Source of the DNA: Maribacter dokdonensis DSW-8
Lineage (GTDB): Bacteria > Bacteroidota > Bacteroidia > Flavobacteriales > Flavobacteriaceae
Assembly: GCF_001447995.1 (NCBI RefSeq)
Contig: NZ_LDPE01000002.1
Span: 744,001 to 808,000 of the forward strand
Length of the DNA: 64,000 nucleotides
Direction of reading: 5' to 3'
The notes below the pieces were generated by a model that was not told the DNA's origin, ran no database searches, and worked only from the letters and a program-made list of their open reading frames with translations. Each line of letters starts with the position of its first letter. Within the stretch, counting starts at the first letter, position 1. Shown one piece after another: positions 1 through 9,246 of this stretch. The translations under genes were made by a program, and so were the position numbers.

Positions 1-275
1 TGCGGGTAGATGATCCAACAGCGGGTTTTGTTTGCTATAGGAGAGAGGTGTTAGAAGCTATTAACCTAGACTCGGTTCGTTTTGTAGGCTACGCATTTCA
101 AATAGAAATGAAATTTAGGGCGTACTTAAAACATTTTAAGATAGAAGAAGTTTCCATTATTTTTAGAGATCGGGTATTGGGAAAATCAAAAATGAGCTCG
201 TCAATCATTAGTGAAGCGATTTGGGGAGTGTTTATAATGAAAATGAGAAGTTTATTTCTGAAAAATAAGTTTTAA
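1..275 (+). CDS. Polyprenol monophosphomannose synthase, C-terminal part (truncated by window edge)
   Basis: Only the last 90 or so codons are present; reading starts in frame at base 3. The peptide DPTAGFVCYRREVLEAI, then GYAFQIEMKFRAYLK and a serine-rich SKMSSSIISEAI stretch, matches the end of family-2 glycosyltransferases of the dolichyl/polyprenyl-phosphate mannose synthase type. These enzymes move mannose from GDP-mannose to a lipid phosphate at the inner membrane. The QIEMKFRAY segment resembles the conserved EMxxRA region near the end of the catalytic domain. No C-terminal membrane segments follow, so this is the short single-domain form. The stop lies 2 bases before the pyrC start, so the two are probably co-transcribed. 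The catalytic DxD region lies outside the window. Confidence 0.85.
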   Translation, partial: RVDDPTAGFVCYRREVLEAINLDSVRFVGYAFQIEMKFRAYLKHFKIEEVSIIFRDRVLGKSKMSSSIISEAIWGVFIMKMRSLFLKNKF

Positions 276-277
276 AT

Positions 278-1615
278 ATGGGTAAAATAGTATTGAAGAA
301 CGGTACAATTGTTAATGAGGGAATAGTACAGGAAAAAGATATTCTAATAGTTGATGATGTAATTTCAAAAATAGCCGATGATATTTCTGATGCGGATGCA
401 GAGGTCATAGATGTTGCCGGTATGCATATTTTACCGGGGGTCATAGATGATCAGGTACATTTTAGAGAACCGGGCCTTACCCATAAGGGAACTATAGCAA
501 CAGAAAGTAGAGCGGCACTTGCTGGTGGTATAACTACGTTTATGGAGCAACCCAATACTACGCCGCAAACAACTACCATAGAAAAATTGGAAGAAAAGTT
601 CGCAACTGCATCAAACTCGGCGTTTGCAAATTATTCTTTTCTATTTGGGGGAACCAATGATAATTTAGAGGAATTAAAAAGACTTGATAAAAATGCCTGT
701 TCGGGGATAAAGTTGTTCTTAGGCTCTTCAACGGGCAATATGTTGGTAGATGATGAAAAAGTCATTGAAAACATATTCAGTAATACAGAGATGGTCATTT
801 CTGCACATTGTGAAGATGAAACGACCATACGTGAAAATCTTGCGAAGTACAAAGCGGAGTACGGTGATGATATTCCGGTAGAGATGCACCCTATTATACG
901 AAGTGAAGAAGCATGTTATTTGTCTTCATCAAGAGCAATTGCATTAGCTAAAAAAACAGGGGCAAGGTTGCATGTGTTTCATTTGTCTACCGGAAAGGAA
1001 ACTGATCTGTTCCGTAACGATATTCCGTTAGGGCAAAAGAAAATTACGGCAGAAGTATGTATACATCATCTTTGGTTCTCAGATGCTGATTATGCAAATA
1101 AAGGAACACTGATCAAGTGGAATCCGGCGGTTAAAACTGCTAAGGATCGTGATATGCTCTGGAATGCCTTGTTAGATGATAGAATAGACGTAATTGCAAC
1201 AGATCACGCACCTCATTTATTAGAAGAGAAAAAAAATGTTTATACTAAGGCACCTTCTGGCGGACCATTGGTACAACATGCCTTGAACGCAATGCTTGAA
1301 AAGGTCAAGGACGGTACCATTACCTTAGAAAAAATGGTACAGAAAATGTGCCATAATCCTGCAATATTGTTTCAGATAGAAAAACGAGGGTACATTCGTG
1401 AAGGCTATTATGCAGATTTGGTAGTAGCCAATTTGAATAGCCCTTGGACGGTAAGTAAAGAAAATATCGCTTATAAATGTAAATGGTCTCCTTTTGAGGA
1501 TACTACGTTCTCATCTAAAGTGGTACATACTTTTATCAACGGTCATTTAGGATATAGCAATGGTGTGTTTTCTGAAAAACGAAATGCAAAAAGACTTACA
1601 TTCAACAGATCATGA
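278..1615 (+). CDS. pyrC: Dihydroorotase
   Basis: Cyclic amidohydrolase of pyrimidine synthesis, interconverting carbamoyl-aspartate and dihydroorotate in the cytoplasm; 445 residues, normal for the type I family. Visible landmarks are DDQVHFREPG at residues 57-66, GIKLFLGSSTG with the lysine expected to be carboxylated, ISAHCEDE, LHVFHLST and IATDHAPH with the catalytic aspartate. The usual first metal-binding HxH reads Q59-V-H61, so one zinc ligand is glutamine. I recall this QVH form from other Bacteroidota dihydroorotases, so it is probably not a loss of function. The gene starts 2 bases after the mannosyltransferase stop and overlaps the next gene by 4 bases (ATGA). An allantoinase or hydantoinase is the main alternative, but the REPG and ATDHAPH motifs fit dihydroorotase. 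Confidence 0.93.
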   Translation: MGKIVLKNGTIVNEGIVQEKDILIVDDVISKIADDISDADAEVIDVAGMHILPGVIDDQVHFREPGLTHKGTIATESRAALAGGITTFMEQPNTTPQTTTIEKLEEKFATASNSAFANYSFLFGGTNDNLEELKRLDKNACSGIKLFLGSSTGNMLVDDEKVIENIFSNTEMVISAHCEDETTIRENLAKYKAEYGDDIPVEMHPIIRSEEACYLSSSRAIALAKKTGARLHVFHLSTGKETDLFRNDIPLGQKKITAEVCIHHLWFSDADYANKGTLIKWNPAVKTAKDRDMLWNALLDDRIDVIATDHAPHLLEEKKNVYTKAPSGGPLVQHALNAMLEKVKDGTITLEKMVQKMCHNPAILFQIEKRGYIREGYYADLVVANLNSPWTVSKENIAYKCKWSPFEDTTFSSKVVHTFINGHLGYSNGVFSEKRNAKRLTFNRS

Positions 1616-2046
1616 AACAGTTTCTATTTCTAACGCTGGCGGTGTTGTTATTTTCTTCTTGCGCGGAGGAACTTATTGAAAAACCGGATAATTTAATATC
1701 AGAAGATAAAATGGTCACCATAATTAAAGATATGGCCATTGTTAATGCCGGTAAAGCTACAAATCTTAGTAAGTTAAGGGAAAACGGTGTAGATCCAACG
1801 TCTTATATCTTTAAAAAGTATGAGATCGATAGTGCACAATTTGTAAATAGCGACAGATATTACGCATCTAAACCACTGGTTTATGAAACTATGTACAAAC
1901 AAGTGGAAAAAGAATTGGAAGAGCAACGATTAAAATTGGAAGCAGAAAAAAAAGTACGTGACAGTATGAACCAGGCTGAGAAGGTTAAAAAAAATATTGA
2001 CCTTAAAGAGAAAGACTCAACGTTGATCAAGAGTGTTCAGCAATAA
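1612..2046 (+). CDS. DUF4296-type lipoprotein
   Basis: A 144-residue secreted lipoprotein. The signal peptide ends in a lipobox (LLFSSC, Cys17), so the mature protein should be anchored by acylated cysteine. The following region (LISEDKMVTIIKDMAIVNAGK) matches the small Bacteroidota family DUF4296 of unknown function. The C-terminal third is highly charged (EKELEEQRLKLEAEKKVRDS) and probably a helical coil. Its ATG overlaps the pyrC stop as ATGA, so translation is probably coupled. The last 20 bases overlap the end of the convergent oxidoreductase gene on the other strand. No biochemical role is known to me. Confidence 0.8.
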   Translation: MKQFLFLTLAVLLFSSCAEELIEKPDNLISEDKMVTIIKDMAIVNAGKATNLSKLRENGVDPTSYIFKKYEIDSAQFVNSDRYYASKPLVYETMYKQVEKELEEQRLKLEAEKKVRDSMNQAEKVKKNIDLKEKDSTLIKSVQQ

Positions 2047-3034
2047 ATAGCTTTGATGAAAAAGTAATCTGCTCGTCCAAGCTCTCAAAATCGGTTTTTA
2101 TGACCTGTTTAATTTTTGAGTTGTTGAAAATACTAGGGTGTTTTAAACCGTAAATGGTATTTTTAGTGATGGTTCTGTTGCTACCGGTAAATATTGTTTT
2201 TAATTTATCCAGTATTCTTCCAATATTCAATTGCCAAAACTTAAATGGTTTTGTGGGAGGTCTTTTTCCCATGGTCAAAGCAATTTTATGCAGTATGTCT
2301 TTATAAGAAAGGTTTTCGGCCACTAGAATATAACGCTCACTATGAATATTAGAATTCATTAAAGTCGTCATTATTGTTACAACATCTGTAACGCTAATAA
2401 AACCAGAACCTCCAGGAGGGTAGTAGTTATAGCCTTTAGATGCTGTTTTGAAAAAAGAACCGCTGCCGGAATCCCAAAATCCCGGACCAAGAATTACGCC
2501 GGGGTTTACAATGACCACATTTAAATTTTCTTGGGCGCCGCGCCATACTTCCATTTCTGCAAGGTGTTTTGTAATGGCATAAGGGTTGGCATTTTGTCGG
2601 GTCCAATCGGTTTCTTCGGTTGCGGTTTCTCCATTGAGTGTTCTTCCAATAGTGCCTATGGTACTTACGTGGCATAGCTTGTTGATACCCGCAGCAATAC
2701 AAATGTTTACAATATTGGCGGTACCTTCTCTATTAACTCGTTCCAATTTTTTGAAATCAGAAGGGTCAAAAGAAATGAATGCGGCACAATGATATACTTG
2801 GGTGATATTTTCAATTGCATTTTCTAAAGAGGGGATATCTAAAATATCGCCCTGGATCCATTCAATTTGGTTGAAAAGGGAAAGGGAATCATCCGTGTAA
2901 TAACTAAAGATTTTTTTTACTTGAGAAAGTTTGTCCGCAGATCTATATAAAGCCCTGACCGCAATATTTTCCCTTGTCAATTTCAGTAGCAAATGCGACC
3001 CCACCAAACCTGTGCCTCCTGTGACTAATACCAT
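2027..3034 (-). CDS. NAD-dependent epimerase/dehydratase (extended SDR)
   Basis: A 335-residue extended short-chain dehydrogenase/reductase. The N-terminus VTGGTGLVGSHLLLKL is the dinucleotide-binding GxxGxxG motif. VYHCAAFISF follows the usual fourth strand, and YAITKHLAE supplies the catalytic Tyr-x-x-x-Lys. NPGVILGPGFW is also typical of the family. The substrate cannot be told: relatives act on nucleotide sugars, sterols or dihydroflavonol-like compounds, and the GTxGRT and NPGVILGPG motifs are closest to the dihydroflavonol-reductase-like group. There is no signal peptide, so it is cytoplasmic. The gene is convergent with the DUF4296 gene (3' ends overlap by 20 bases) and divergent from tyrS across about 100 bases. 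Confidence 0.82.
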   Translation of the reverse strand: MVLVTGGTGLVGSHLLLKLTRENIAVRALYRSADKLSQVKKIFSYYTDDSLSLFNQIEWIQGDILDIPSLENAIENITQVYHCAAFISFDPSDFKKLERVNREGTANIVNICIAAGINKLCHVSTIGTIGRTLNGETATEETDWTRQNANPYAITKHLAEMEVWRGAQENLNVVIVNPGVILGPGFWDSGSGSFFKTASKGYNYYPPGGSGFISVTDVVTIMTTLMNSNIHSERYILVAENLSYKDILHKIALTMGKRPPTKPFKFWQLNIGRILDKLKTIFTGSNRTITKNTIYGLKHPSIFNNSKIKQVIKTDFESLDEQITFSSKLFIAEHS

Positions 3035-3105
3035 AATTCAAATTTAGGAAATACAGGTGGATAAATTCATGCTTTAAACTTCTGTGTACTGGCAAGAATT
3101 CCATT

Positions 3106-3113
3106 TATATTTG
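3106..3113 (+). promoter_or_regulatory. Candidate -7 element for tyrS
   Basis: TATATTTG fits the Bacteroidota housekeeping -7 consensus TAnnTTTG and lies about 26 bases before the tyrS ATG. I see no clear TTTG -33 partner, so the call rests on the -7 box and its position. Confidence 0.4.
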
Positions 3114-3138
3114 CAGTTCAATTAAAATTAAGCAAGAA

Positions 3139-4434
3139 ATGACAAATTTTGTCAAAGAATTACAGTGGCGCGGTATGTTGCATGATGCAATGCCAGGAAC
3201 AGAAGAACATTTATTGGAAGATATGCAGTCTGCTTATGTGGGTATTGACCCAACGGCAGATTCTTTACATATAGGTCATTTGGTGGGCGTAATGATGTTA
3301 CGTCATTTTCAATTGGCAGGGCACAAACCTTATGCATTGATCGGCGGCGCTACGGGTATGATCGGTGATCCATCTGGTAAATCTGCAGAACGTAATTTGC
3401 TTGATGAGAAAACGCTACGTCATAATCAAGAGGCATTAAAAGAGCAATTATCTCGTTTCTTGGATTTTTCAGGAGACGAAGAAAACGCTGCGGTATTGGT
3501 CAATAACTATGATTGGATGAAGAACTTCTCGTTCTTGGAATTCATTAGAGATGTCGGTAAGCATATTACCGTAAATTATATGATGTCTAAAGACTCTGTA
3601 AAGAAACGTCTTTCAGCAGAATCAAAAGAAGGCATGTCCTTTACGGAATTTACTTATCAATTGGTACAAGGGTATGATTTTCTTCACTTGTATAAAGAGC
3701 ATAACTGCAGCCTTCAAATGGGCGGTAGTGATCAGTGGGGCAATATAACCACGGGTACGGAATTAATTAGAAGAATTGCCGGTGGTAAGGGGTATGCCTT
3801 AACCTGTCCGTTGATTACAAAGGCAGACGGTACTAAATTCGGTAAAACGGAAGGCGGTAATGTATGGTTAGATGCGGAAAGAACATCACCTTATAAATTT
3901 TACCAATATTGGTTGAATACCTCAGATGAGGATGCGGATAAGTACATTAAAATATTTACTTTCTTAGGTCAACAAGAAATAGAGGAATTAATTGAGCAGC
4001 ATAAAGAAGCACCACATTTAAGATTACTTCAAAAGAGATTGGCAGATGAAATTACCGTAATGGTACACTCCCAAGATGATCTTGATAATGCGGTAAGGGC
4101 CAGTCAAATTCTGTTCGGTAAATCTACGGCATCGGATTTAAAGGGGCTGAACGAAAAAACGTTTTTGGATATATTTGAAGGTGTACCGCAAGCGGAACTT
4201 TCTAAATCTGAGTTGGCAGACGGATTGGATATGATAGGTGCATTGGCTGCTAAAACAAACTTCCTGGGGTCAAATGGTGAAGCAAGAAGAGAATTGAAAC
4301 AAAATTCTATTTCGGTAAACAAAGAGAAGGTTAAAGAAGACTTTTTAATTACTGAAGATGATTTGATCAATAATAAATTTGTGCTTTTACAAAGAGGAAA
4401 GAAAAATTATTTTGTACTGGTTTTCAATGACTAA
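3139..4434 (+). CDS. tyrS: Tyrosine--tRNA ligase
   Basis: Class I aminoacyl-tRNA synthetase that activates tyrosine with ATP and charges tRNA-Tyr. The 431 residues are the usual bacterial TyrRS length. The HIGH motif is seen intact at residues 44-47 ([10 protein letters not shown]), and the KMSKS-equivalent reads KFGKT near residues 233-237 ([12 protein letters not shown]). [12 protein letters not shown] is the conserved tyrosine/tRNA-binding segment. The C-terminal 80 or so residues ([16 protein letters not shown] onwards) form the S4-like RNA-binding domain. The gene has its own upstream -7 box and is followed by a strong hairpin, so it is probably transcribed alone. Confidence 0.97.
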   Translation: MTNFVKELQWRGMLHDAMPGTEEHLLEDMQSAYVGIDPTADSLHIGHLVGVMMLRHFQLAGHKPYALIGGATGMIGDPSGKSAERNLLDEKTLRHNQEALKEQLSRFLDFSGDEENAAVLVNNYDWMKNFSFLEFIRDVGKHITVNYMMSKDSVKKRLSAESKEGMSFTEFTYQLVQGYDFLHLYKEHNCSLQMGGSDQWGNITTGTELIRRIAGGKGYALTCPLITKADGTKFGKTEGGNVWLDAERTSPYKFYQYWLNTSDEDADKYIKIFTFLGQQEIEELIEQHKEAPHLRLLQKRLADEITVMVHSQDDLDNAVRASQILFGKSTASDLKGLNEKTFLDIFEGVPQAELSKSELADGLDMIGALAAKTNFLGSNGEARRELKQNSISVNKEKVKEDFLITEDDLINNKFVLLQRGKKNYFVLVFND

Positions 4435-4468
4435 AATGAAAACGTTTTTTGGCATGGAATAATTCTTT

Positions 4469-4508
4469 AAGTATCCCCTTAGTTATTAAAATAATTAAGG
4501 GGATACTT
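4469..4508 (+). terminator. Long perfect hairpin after tyrS
   Basis: Bases 4469-4481 and 4496-4508 are a perfect 13-bp inverted repeat with core TATCCCCTTA/TAAGGGGATA. Pairing continues inward through a GU and four AU pairs to a 4-base loop (TAAA), giving about 18 bp. There is no long T tract after it, so it could be a terminator, an mRNA-stabilising 3' stem, or both. Confidence 0.6.
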
Positions 4509-4534
4509 CGTTAATAAGCATAAACCCCTGAATT

Positions 4535-5068
4535 ATGATCAAGAAGTATATTTCCATTATCTGTTTATTTGCCATTTTTTCTTCATGTGACAAATTAGAT
4601 GAACTTACAAAGTTTGACATGGAATATAGTCAACGTGCTACCATACCATCTTCTGCGGGCATAGATTTACCTTTTGATGTTTTTACGCCAGAAATGGAAA
4701 CGAACTCAGAATCTACTTTTGAAGTAAACGATACTAGAAAAGATCTCATAGAGGAAATTAAGCTCACCGAGTTAGAATTGGTGGTCATCTCTCCTGATAC
4801 TGCAGATTTTAGTTTTTTAAACTCTATAGAGGTTTATATTTCGGCAGATGACCTAGAAGAAATTAGAATAGCTTACTTAGAAGAAGTGCCTGAAGATGCA
4901 GGCAATGTAATAACATTAGATACCTCTGATGCTGATTTAAAAGAGTATATCAAGAAAGATCAATTCAGTCTAAGGTTAAATACTGTAACCGATGAATTAA
5001 TGAGTACCGATCATGAATTGGAGGTGAACTCTACGTTCTTTGTAGACGCCAAAATTTTAGGTCTTTAA
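4535..5068 (+). CDS. Hypothetical lipoprotein
   Basis: A 177-residue protein with a type II signal peptide: MIKKYISIICLFAIFSSC gives Cys18 as the lipidation site. The mature part is acidic and looks beta-rich, with a repeated pattern of charged loops (DDLEEIRIAYLEEVPEDAG, DTSDADLKEYIKKD). I do not recognise a family. It lies between the post-tyrS hairpin and a second small lipoprotein gene on the same strand with a 72-base gap, so the two may form a unit of envelope proteins. Function unknown. Confidence 0.7.
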   Translation: MIKKYISIICLFAIFSSCDKLDELTKFDMEYSQRATIPSSAGIDLPFDVFTPEMETNSESTFEVNDTRKDLIEEIKLTELELVVISPDTADFSFLNSIEVYISADDLEEIRIAYLEEVPEDAGNVITLDTSDADLKEYIKKDQFSLRLNTVTDELMSTDHELEVNSTFFVDAKILGL

Positions 5069-5140
5069 TAATTTAAGATTGCCTTAACGCAACGTTATGG
5101 ACACTAGGGTATCTTGTAATTACTTACAAGTCTTGGTGCT

Positions 5141-5587
5141 ATGAGAAATTATACAATTTATATTTTGTTAATAGTTACATTGGCTTCTTGTGCCAGTGAT
5201 GATGATTATGGTTTAGCATCTACACAATTTGTGTTTTCAGAACAAAAATGGGTGTTGACACAAATGTCCGGAAGTTTCCAAAATTCTGAAACTAAGGGCG
5301 AGGATATGGAGTGGCAAGAATATTATATTTTCTCTCCAGAAGGTACTTTTGTAAAATCTAGAACTGTGGAAGAAGAAGTAATGGAGGCAACCGGAAGTAT
5401 TGAGGTTTTAGAATACGATGACGATCCAAATCATTATTTAGAACTCACCTTTGAAACAGGGAAAGAGTTAGCCGGTAACTGTACGGGCGATAATAAAGAA
5501 ATACTGATCTACAGAAGTTCAACTGAAATTTCTAGTTTATGGATGGTCTGTGATGGTCCTGGGTTAGATTATCAACTGGTCAAATAA
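5141..5587 (+). CDS. Hypothetical lipoprotein (lipocalin-like size)
   Basis: A 148-residue protein with a lipobox (TLASC, Cys17) followed by an acidic spacer SDDDYG that would keep the anchor at a membrane surface. The body has the W-x-L-x-x-x-G opening (KWVLTQMSGS), alternating strands and a late WMVCDG segment. This resembles small lipocalin-like META or DUF4488-type proteins, but I cannot assign a family. Two cysteines in the second half (GNCTGDN and MVCDGPG) could form a disulphide. The stop is only 3 bases from the end of the convergent transglutaminase gene. Confidence 0.7.
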   Translation: MRNYTIYILLIVTLASCASDDDYGLASTQFVFSEQKWVLTQMSGSFQNSETKGEDMEWQEYYIFSPEGTFVKSRTVEEEVMEATGSIEVLEYDDDPNHYLELTFETGKELAGNCTGDNKEILIYRSSTEISSLWMVCDGPGLDYQLVK

Positions 5588-5590
5588 TTG

Positions 5591-8122
5591 TTATTGCACA
5601 GTATTTTTAATGAATGATTCTGCTGTTATGGATTTGCTTTTGTTGTAAGTTGTAACAAAAGTATGTTTGACCCGATCAGAATATAGAAAATATGGTATCC
5701 AAATAGCGGCAGATAATGCAGCCCTAAAAATATCAGAACCAACAGTTGGGTCCGGTATACCAAATTGATTCAATAAAAAACTTTCCAATAAAATGATAAC
5801 TAGGTTGCAACCGTAGAAAATCCTCATCATAATTGGTGTACAGGTTCGTTTTTTAAATAGCAGAATTATAGTAAGGATTACGAATACTAAAAATGTAAAG
5901 TTGTAAAAAAGTTCCATACCTAAATACAACTTTAAAAAGCCTACATTGTCATAACCAGCATATTCAAAGCCTTCCCAGATACTATTGTTAAAATATCCGG
6001 TGTCAAATATTTGAGCTAAGATGAGAATTGGAGTAAGAACTATACCGATAATGGGCAAAATTAACCACCCGCCAAATGGTTGTGCAGGTAAAGCTGCAAT
6101 TTCATTATTTGGGTTGAAATTTTTGAAAATTTTAAATGCAAAAAACATGCTTATTGCAATAGCCGAAATTGCTATGAAAACTGAAAGCCAGCTAATGCCA
6201 GATGTGGCAGTGTTATAGGTATAGGTTAATTGAGTGCCAATATCTTCTCTTACCTTGTCAAGGCCTTTCAAAAATGTCTCGGTTTCTTTTGCGGGTACTA
6301 TATCTGTTTTTAGTTCATAACTATAATCTATAGTGACCATATTACCGTTAACATTAATACTTTTCTTAAAGCTATAAAAATCATTATCTATTACAATGTC
6401 TTTTAAATCTATGTACCAAGGTTCTGGCATTAAAATACGGGTTACTTGGGTAAAGCTAAATGGTATGCCGGCATTGTAGGGCATATTTCTCTTTAATGAA
6501 TTGTTGTAACTAACTAAACCATCTAACACCAAAGAATTGGTGTCGAAATAAATGGTTTCTTCTCCCTCAATTGTGTTCCATAATTTTTCAATGGAATAAT
6601 GCTCATTTGTTGTAACTATATTTTCATAAGGTCTTGTTTCGTCTAATATGCTCACCTTGCCGCTAGAACTTATATTAGGGTAAAGGTTACTATAAAAACT
6701 TAAGTATTCTTTATTGATGTTTTGTTCGGTATTATTTTTAAAGTATGATCTTATCTCGTCGGCTTTACTACCAAAATATTCAGTTTTAACATCAAATTTT
6801 GCATTGCCGCCTATAGAATCCAATGTAATATCTTCTACTATATGGATCTTTGGTTTCGTAGAATTAGGTATTTCTTTAAGTTGGTTACTACCTTCTTTTA
6901 ATACCAATCCAAATTTATAATTAGGCGTGGAAAGTCGATAAAGGTCTCCGCCTTGGTTTGCTATTGTAGGGTCTACAAAATACTCTTTGTCATCGTGTTC
7001 AAAATAGACGATACAATGATCAAAAATAAAGTGGTTAGGAGCATATTCATTTAAATGTTCATTTGATCCACTGTCAACTAAGATTGGATAAGCGTCCACT
7101 CCTTGTTGTTGCAGTAATGTAGATAATAGTATTGATTTGTCTTTACAATCACCGTACCTGCGGTTCAATACATCATATGGTTTGTGCGGTTTAAATGCAC
7201 CTACACCGGCCTCAAAACCTAAATATCTAATCTCATCTTGTACAAACCTGATTAGCTTTACAATGACATCTTGTTTAGAATCTAAGTTTTTGTCAATTGT
7301 AATAGGCAGTTTTAATGGCGTCCTTGGTATTTGGTAATGCGGTGTTAGCAATTCAGAAACATCTTTCCAGCTATTAAAAGTTGAAATGGAAATTCTTTTT
7401 TGCACGTTATACCAATACGGGGTATTGCTATCGTAAATTACAAATTCATTGCTATTGTTTTCCCAGGAATATTCTGTCCCAAAACTGGTATGTTCAATTT
7501 TAGGCTCATTGGCCCCATTTAATAATTTATAAAATATTGGGTTGTTTTTATCTGTTAAGATCTTACTGTATATTTTATTGACGGGTATAGTGTATTCCTC
7601 GTAAACTAAATTAGCGTAATTTCCTTTGTTAATAGGGTTGTAACCTTTTAAGGTGTAAGCATATTCAACGATATCACCAACTCTTATGTCCGATAGATTA
7701 ATTACCGCAGTTAAGGAACCATCATATAATGAGCGCTCTAAATTGGTCTCTCTTTGGAAAGTATTAATAGTTGCGTTTTGTAGCTTATCTATTTTTTCAC
7801 CATTACGAATAACTTGTATTTTGTGAAAAGCTATAGTTTGATATGCAGGGTCAAAAACAGCATTTATGTCAGACATTTCTTGAATGCCTTCATTGTTTAA
7901 AATTTTAACCGCATAATGTATAAATTGCTCTTTTTGAACTAGATTATCCTGATAATCTAAAACCAGATATTTGTAAGCACCCTCATTATTAGGTTCTTTT
8001 TCTTCTTGGTATATAATTGGGGTTACCCAATTTGGAAGAGGTGTTTTTTTTACTTTTTGTGCATTAATAGTAATGCTGAATATTAGATGTATGAAGAGAT
8101 AAGTATAAAGGCGCATTAACAT
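5591..8122 (-). CDS. DUF3857 / transglutaminase-like membrane protein with DUF2569-like tail
   Basis: An 843-residue exported protein. Residues 1-21 are a signal peptide ending at NAQ. A DUF3857-type beta domain follows (IQVIRNGEKIDKL, IRVGDIVEYAYTLKG), then a transglutaminase-like domain with RYGDCKDKSILLSTLL, whose cysteine is the expected nucleophile, and HCIVYFEHDD...YFVDPT supplying His and Asp. After a further beta region the last 200 residues hold several membrane helices, including GGWLILPIIGIVLTPI, the hallmark of DUF2569. Most family members lack this membrane tail or have a shorter one, so this is a fusion. A cross-linking or protease-like activity on envelope proteins is possible but unproven. 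The gene is alone on its strand. Confidence 0.82.
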   Translation of the reverse strand: MLMRLYTYLFIHLIFSITINAQKVKKTPLPNWVTPIIYQEEKEPNNEGAYKYLVLDYQDNLVQKEQFIHYAVKILNNEGIQEMSDINAVFDPAYQTIAFHKIQVIRNGEKIDKLQNATINTFQRETNLERSLYDGSLTAVINLSDIRVGDIVEYAYTLKGYNPINKGNYANLVYEEYTIPVNKIYSKILTDKNNPIFYKLLNGANEPKIEHTSFGTEYSWENNSNEFVIYDSNTPYWYNVQKRISISTFNSWKDVSELLTPHYQIPRTPLKLPITIDKNLDSKQDVIVKLIRFVQDEIRYLGFEAGVGAFKPHKPYDVLNRRYGDCKDKSILLSTLLQQQGVDAYPILVDSGSNEHLNEYAPNHFIFDHCIVYFEHDDKEYFVDPTIANQGGDLYRLSTPNYKFGLVLKEGSNQLKEIPNSTKPKIHIVEDITLDSIGGNAKFDVKTEYFGSKADEIRSYFKNNTEQNINKEYLSFYSNLYPNISSSGKVSILDETRPYENIVTTNEHYSIEKLWNTIEGEETIYFDTNSLVLDGLVSYNNSLKRNMPYNAGIPFSFTQVTRILMPEPWYIDLKDIVIDNDFYSFKKSINVNGNMVTIDYSYELKTDIVPAKETETFLKGLDKVREDIGTQLTYTYNTATSGISWLSVFIAISAIAISMFFAFKIFKNFNPNNEIAALPAQPFGGWLILPIIGIVLTPILILAQIFDTGYFNNSIWEGFEYAGYDNVGFLKLYLGMELFYNFTFLVFVILTIILLFKKRTCTPIMMRIFYGCNLVIILLESFLLNQFGIPDPTVGSDIFRAALSAAIWIPYFLYSDRVKHTFVTTYNKSKSITAESFIKNTVQ

Positions 8123-8195
8123 TTATTTACCGTAAATATGTTAATACACAACGTTTGGGTTTTATAAAACGTATAATTAAAAATTATTTGAACAA

Positions 8196-9173
8196 TTAAA
8201 GCACCATAAGGTTACAGCCACGTACATCACTATTATCAAACCTACCGATTATTTCAAAAGTACCATCATGATTGATTTTTCCAAGGTCTTGTGTGGCAAT
8301 GAACGAGCAAGAATTGATATTGGCAAGGTCAATAACATTGATTCCGCCAGATTTACCGTTCTTTAAATACGTAAGCGGGTCTTCAGTGTCCCTTACCAAA
8401 ATTTTCATCCAAGAAGGGCAATCAAAAACACCGTTACCTTTAGAGTAGGCTTGAGAAAGTAGTTCTGTCATTCCATATTCAGAATGTATGTGTGGTACAC
8501 CAAAACCTTTAGAAAGTAGTTCATGTAATTCTTGTCTCACAATTTCTTTTCGGCGACCTTTCATGCCTCCGGTTTCCATTACTACTGCATTCTTTAAGTC
8601 TAATTGATACTGCTCTGTAAACTCCAGTAAAGCAAAAGATACCCCTATGATCAATATTTTGGTATCTGTTTTTTGTAGTTCTACTAGTAGCTTATAAAGC
8701 TGTTCATATTCATTTAGAAAAAAGCCACTTTTTGGGTGCTTTGATTTTTTGATCAAATCATCTGCCATATAGATCAGTGAAGATCCAGTACGTTCCAAAT
8801 AAGAAGGTAAAAGGGCAAGCACACAATAATCTTCAATATCACCATAAAAATGATTGAATGCCTTTAAATAGCTTTCTTCATATAGACTAAGATCGGTAAC
8901 ATGATGTTTACTTGTTTCACTTCCTGTAGTACCACTACTGGTAAAGGTTATTTCTGCAGCATCAGTTGAGCTGAGAACACTTTTAGATTTGAAAAACTCA
9001 ATGGGCAAAAACGGAATCTGTTCTAAAGTTTGAACAGCATTGGGGTCTGTATTTAAATAGGAGCAAAAAGCTTTGTACACTGGGTTATTCGTGTATTGAA
9101 ACTTAAAAATACGCAATGCATGATGTAAAAAATCATCTGCCGTGCGTATGTCAAAAATAGCATTGTGTTCCAT
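8196..9173 (-). CDS. LuxE/PaaK-like acyl-protein synthetase
   Basis: A 325-residue soluble protein of the LuxE branch of the adenylate-forming superfamily. FTSSGTTGSETSKHHV is the ATP-phosphate-binding loop; ETGGMKGRRKEIVRQEL and HSEYGMTELLSQAYS are later adenylation motifs. The C-terminal IATQDLGKINHDGTFEIIGR matches the hinge and lysine region, shortened relative to full acyl-CoA ligases. LuxE activates a fatty acid in luminous bacteria, but there is no lux operon here. In Flavobacteriia such stand-alone genes are common and uncharacterised, so acyl activation is inferred from family only. It lies between the transglutaminase gene and two small type IX secreted proteins, all on the minus strand, with its own -7 box. 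Confidence 0.75.
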   Translation of the reverse strand: MEHNAIFDIRTADDFLHHALRIFKFQYTNNPVYKAFCSYLNTDPNAVQTLEQIPFLPIEFFKSKSVLSSTDAAEITFTSSGTTGSETSKHHVTDLSLYEESYLKAFNHFYGDIEDYCVLALLPSYLERTGSSLIYMADDLIKKSKHPKSGFFLNEYEQLYKLLVELQKTDTKILIIGVSFALLEFTEQYQLDLKNAVVMETGGMKGRRKEIVRQELHELLSKGFGVPHIHSEYGMTELLSQAYSKGNGVFDCPSWMKILVRDTEDPLTYLKNGKSGGINVIDLANINSCSFIATQDLGKINHDGTFEIIGRFDNSDVRGCNLMVL

Positions 9174-9191
9174 GGTTCTTGCCTATGGGGA

Positions 9192-9199
9192 CAAAGGTA
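9192..9199 (-). promoter_or_regulatory. Candidate -7 element for the LuxE-like gene
   Basis: Read on the minus strand this is TACCTTTG, matching TAnnTTTG, 18 bases before the start at 9173. No convincing -33 element is seen. Confidence 0.35.
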
Positions 9200-9246
9200 C
9201 TGAACCAAATTATTTTTATGTATTTGTACCGTAATTAAGTAAGCTT

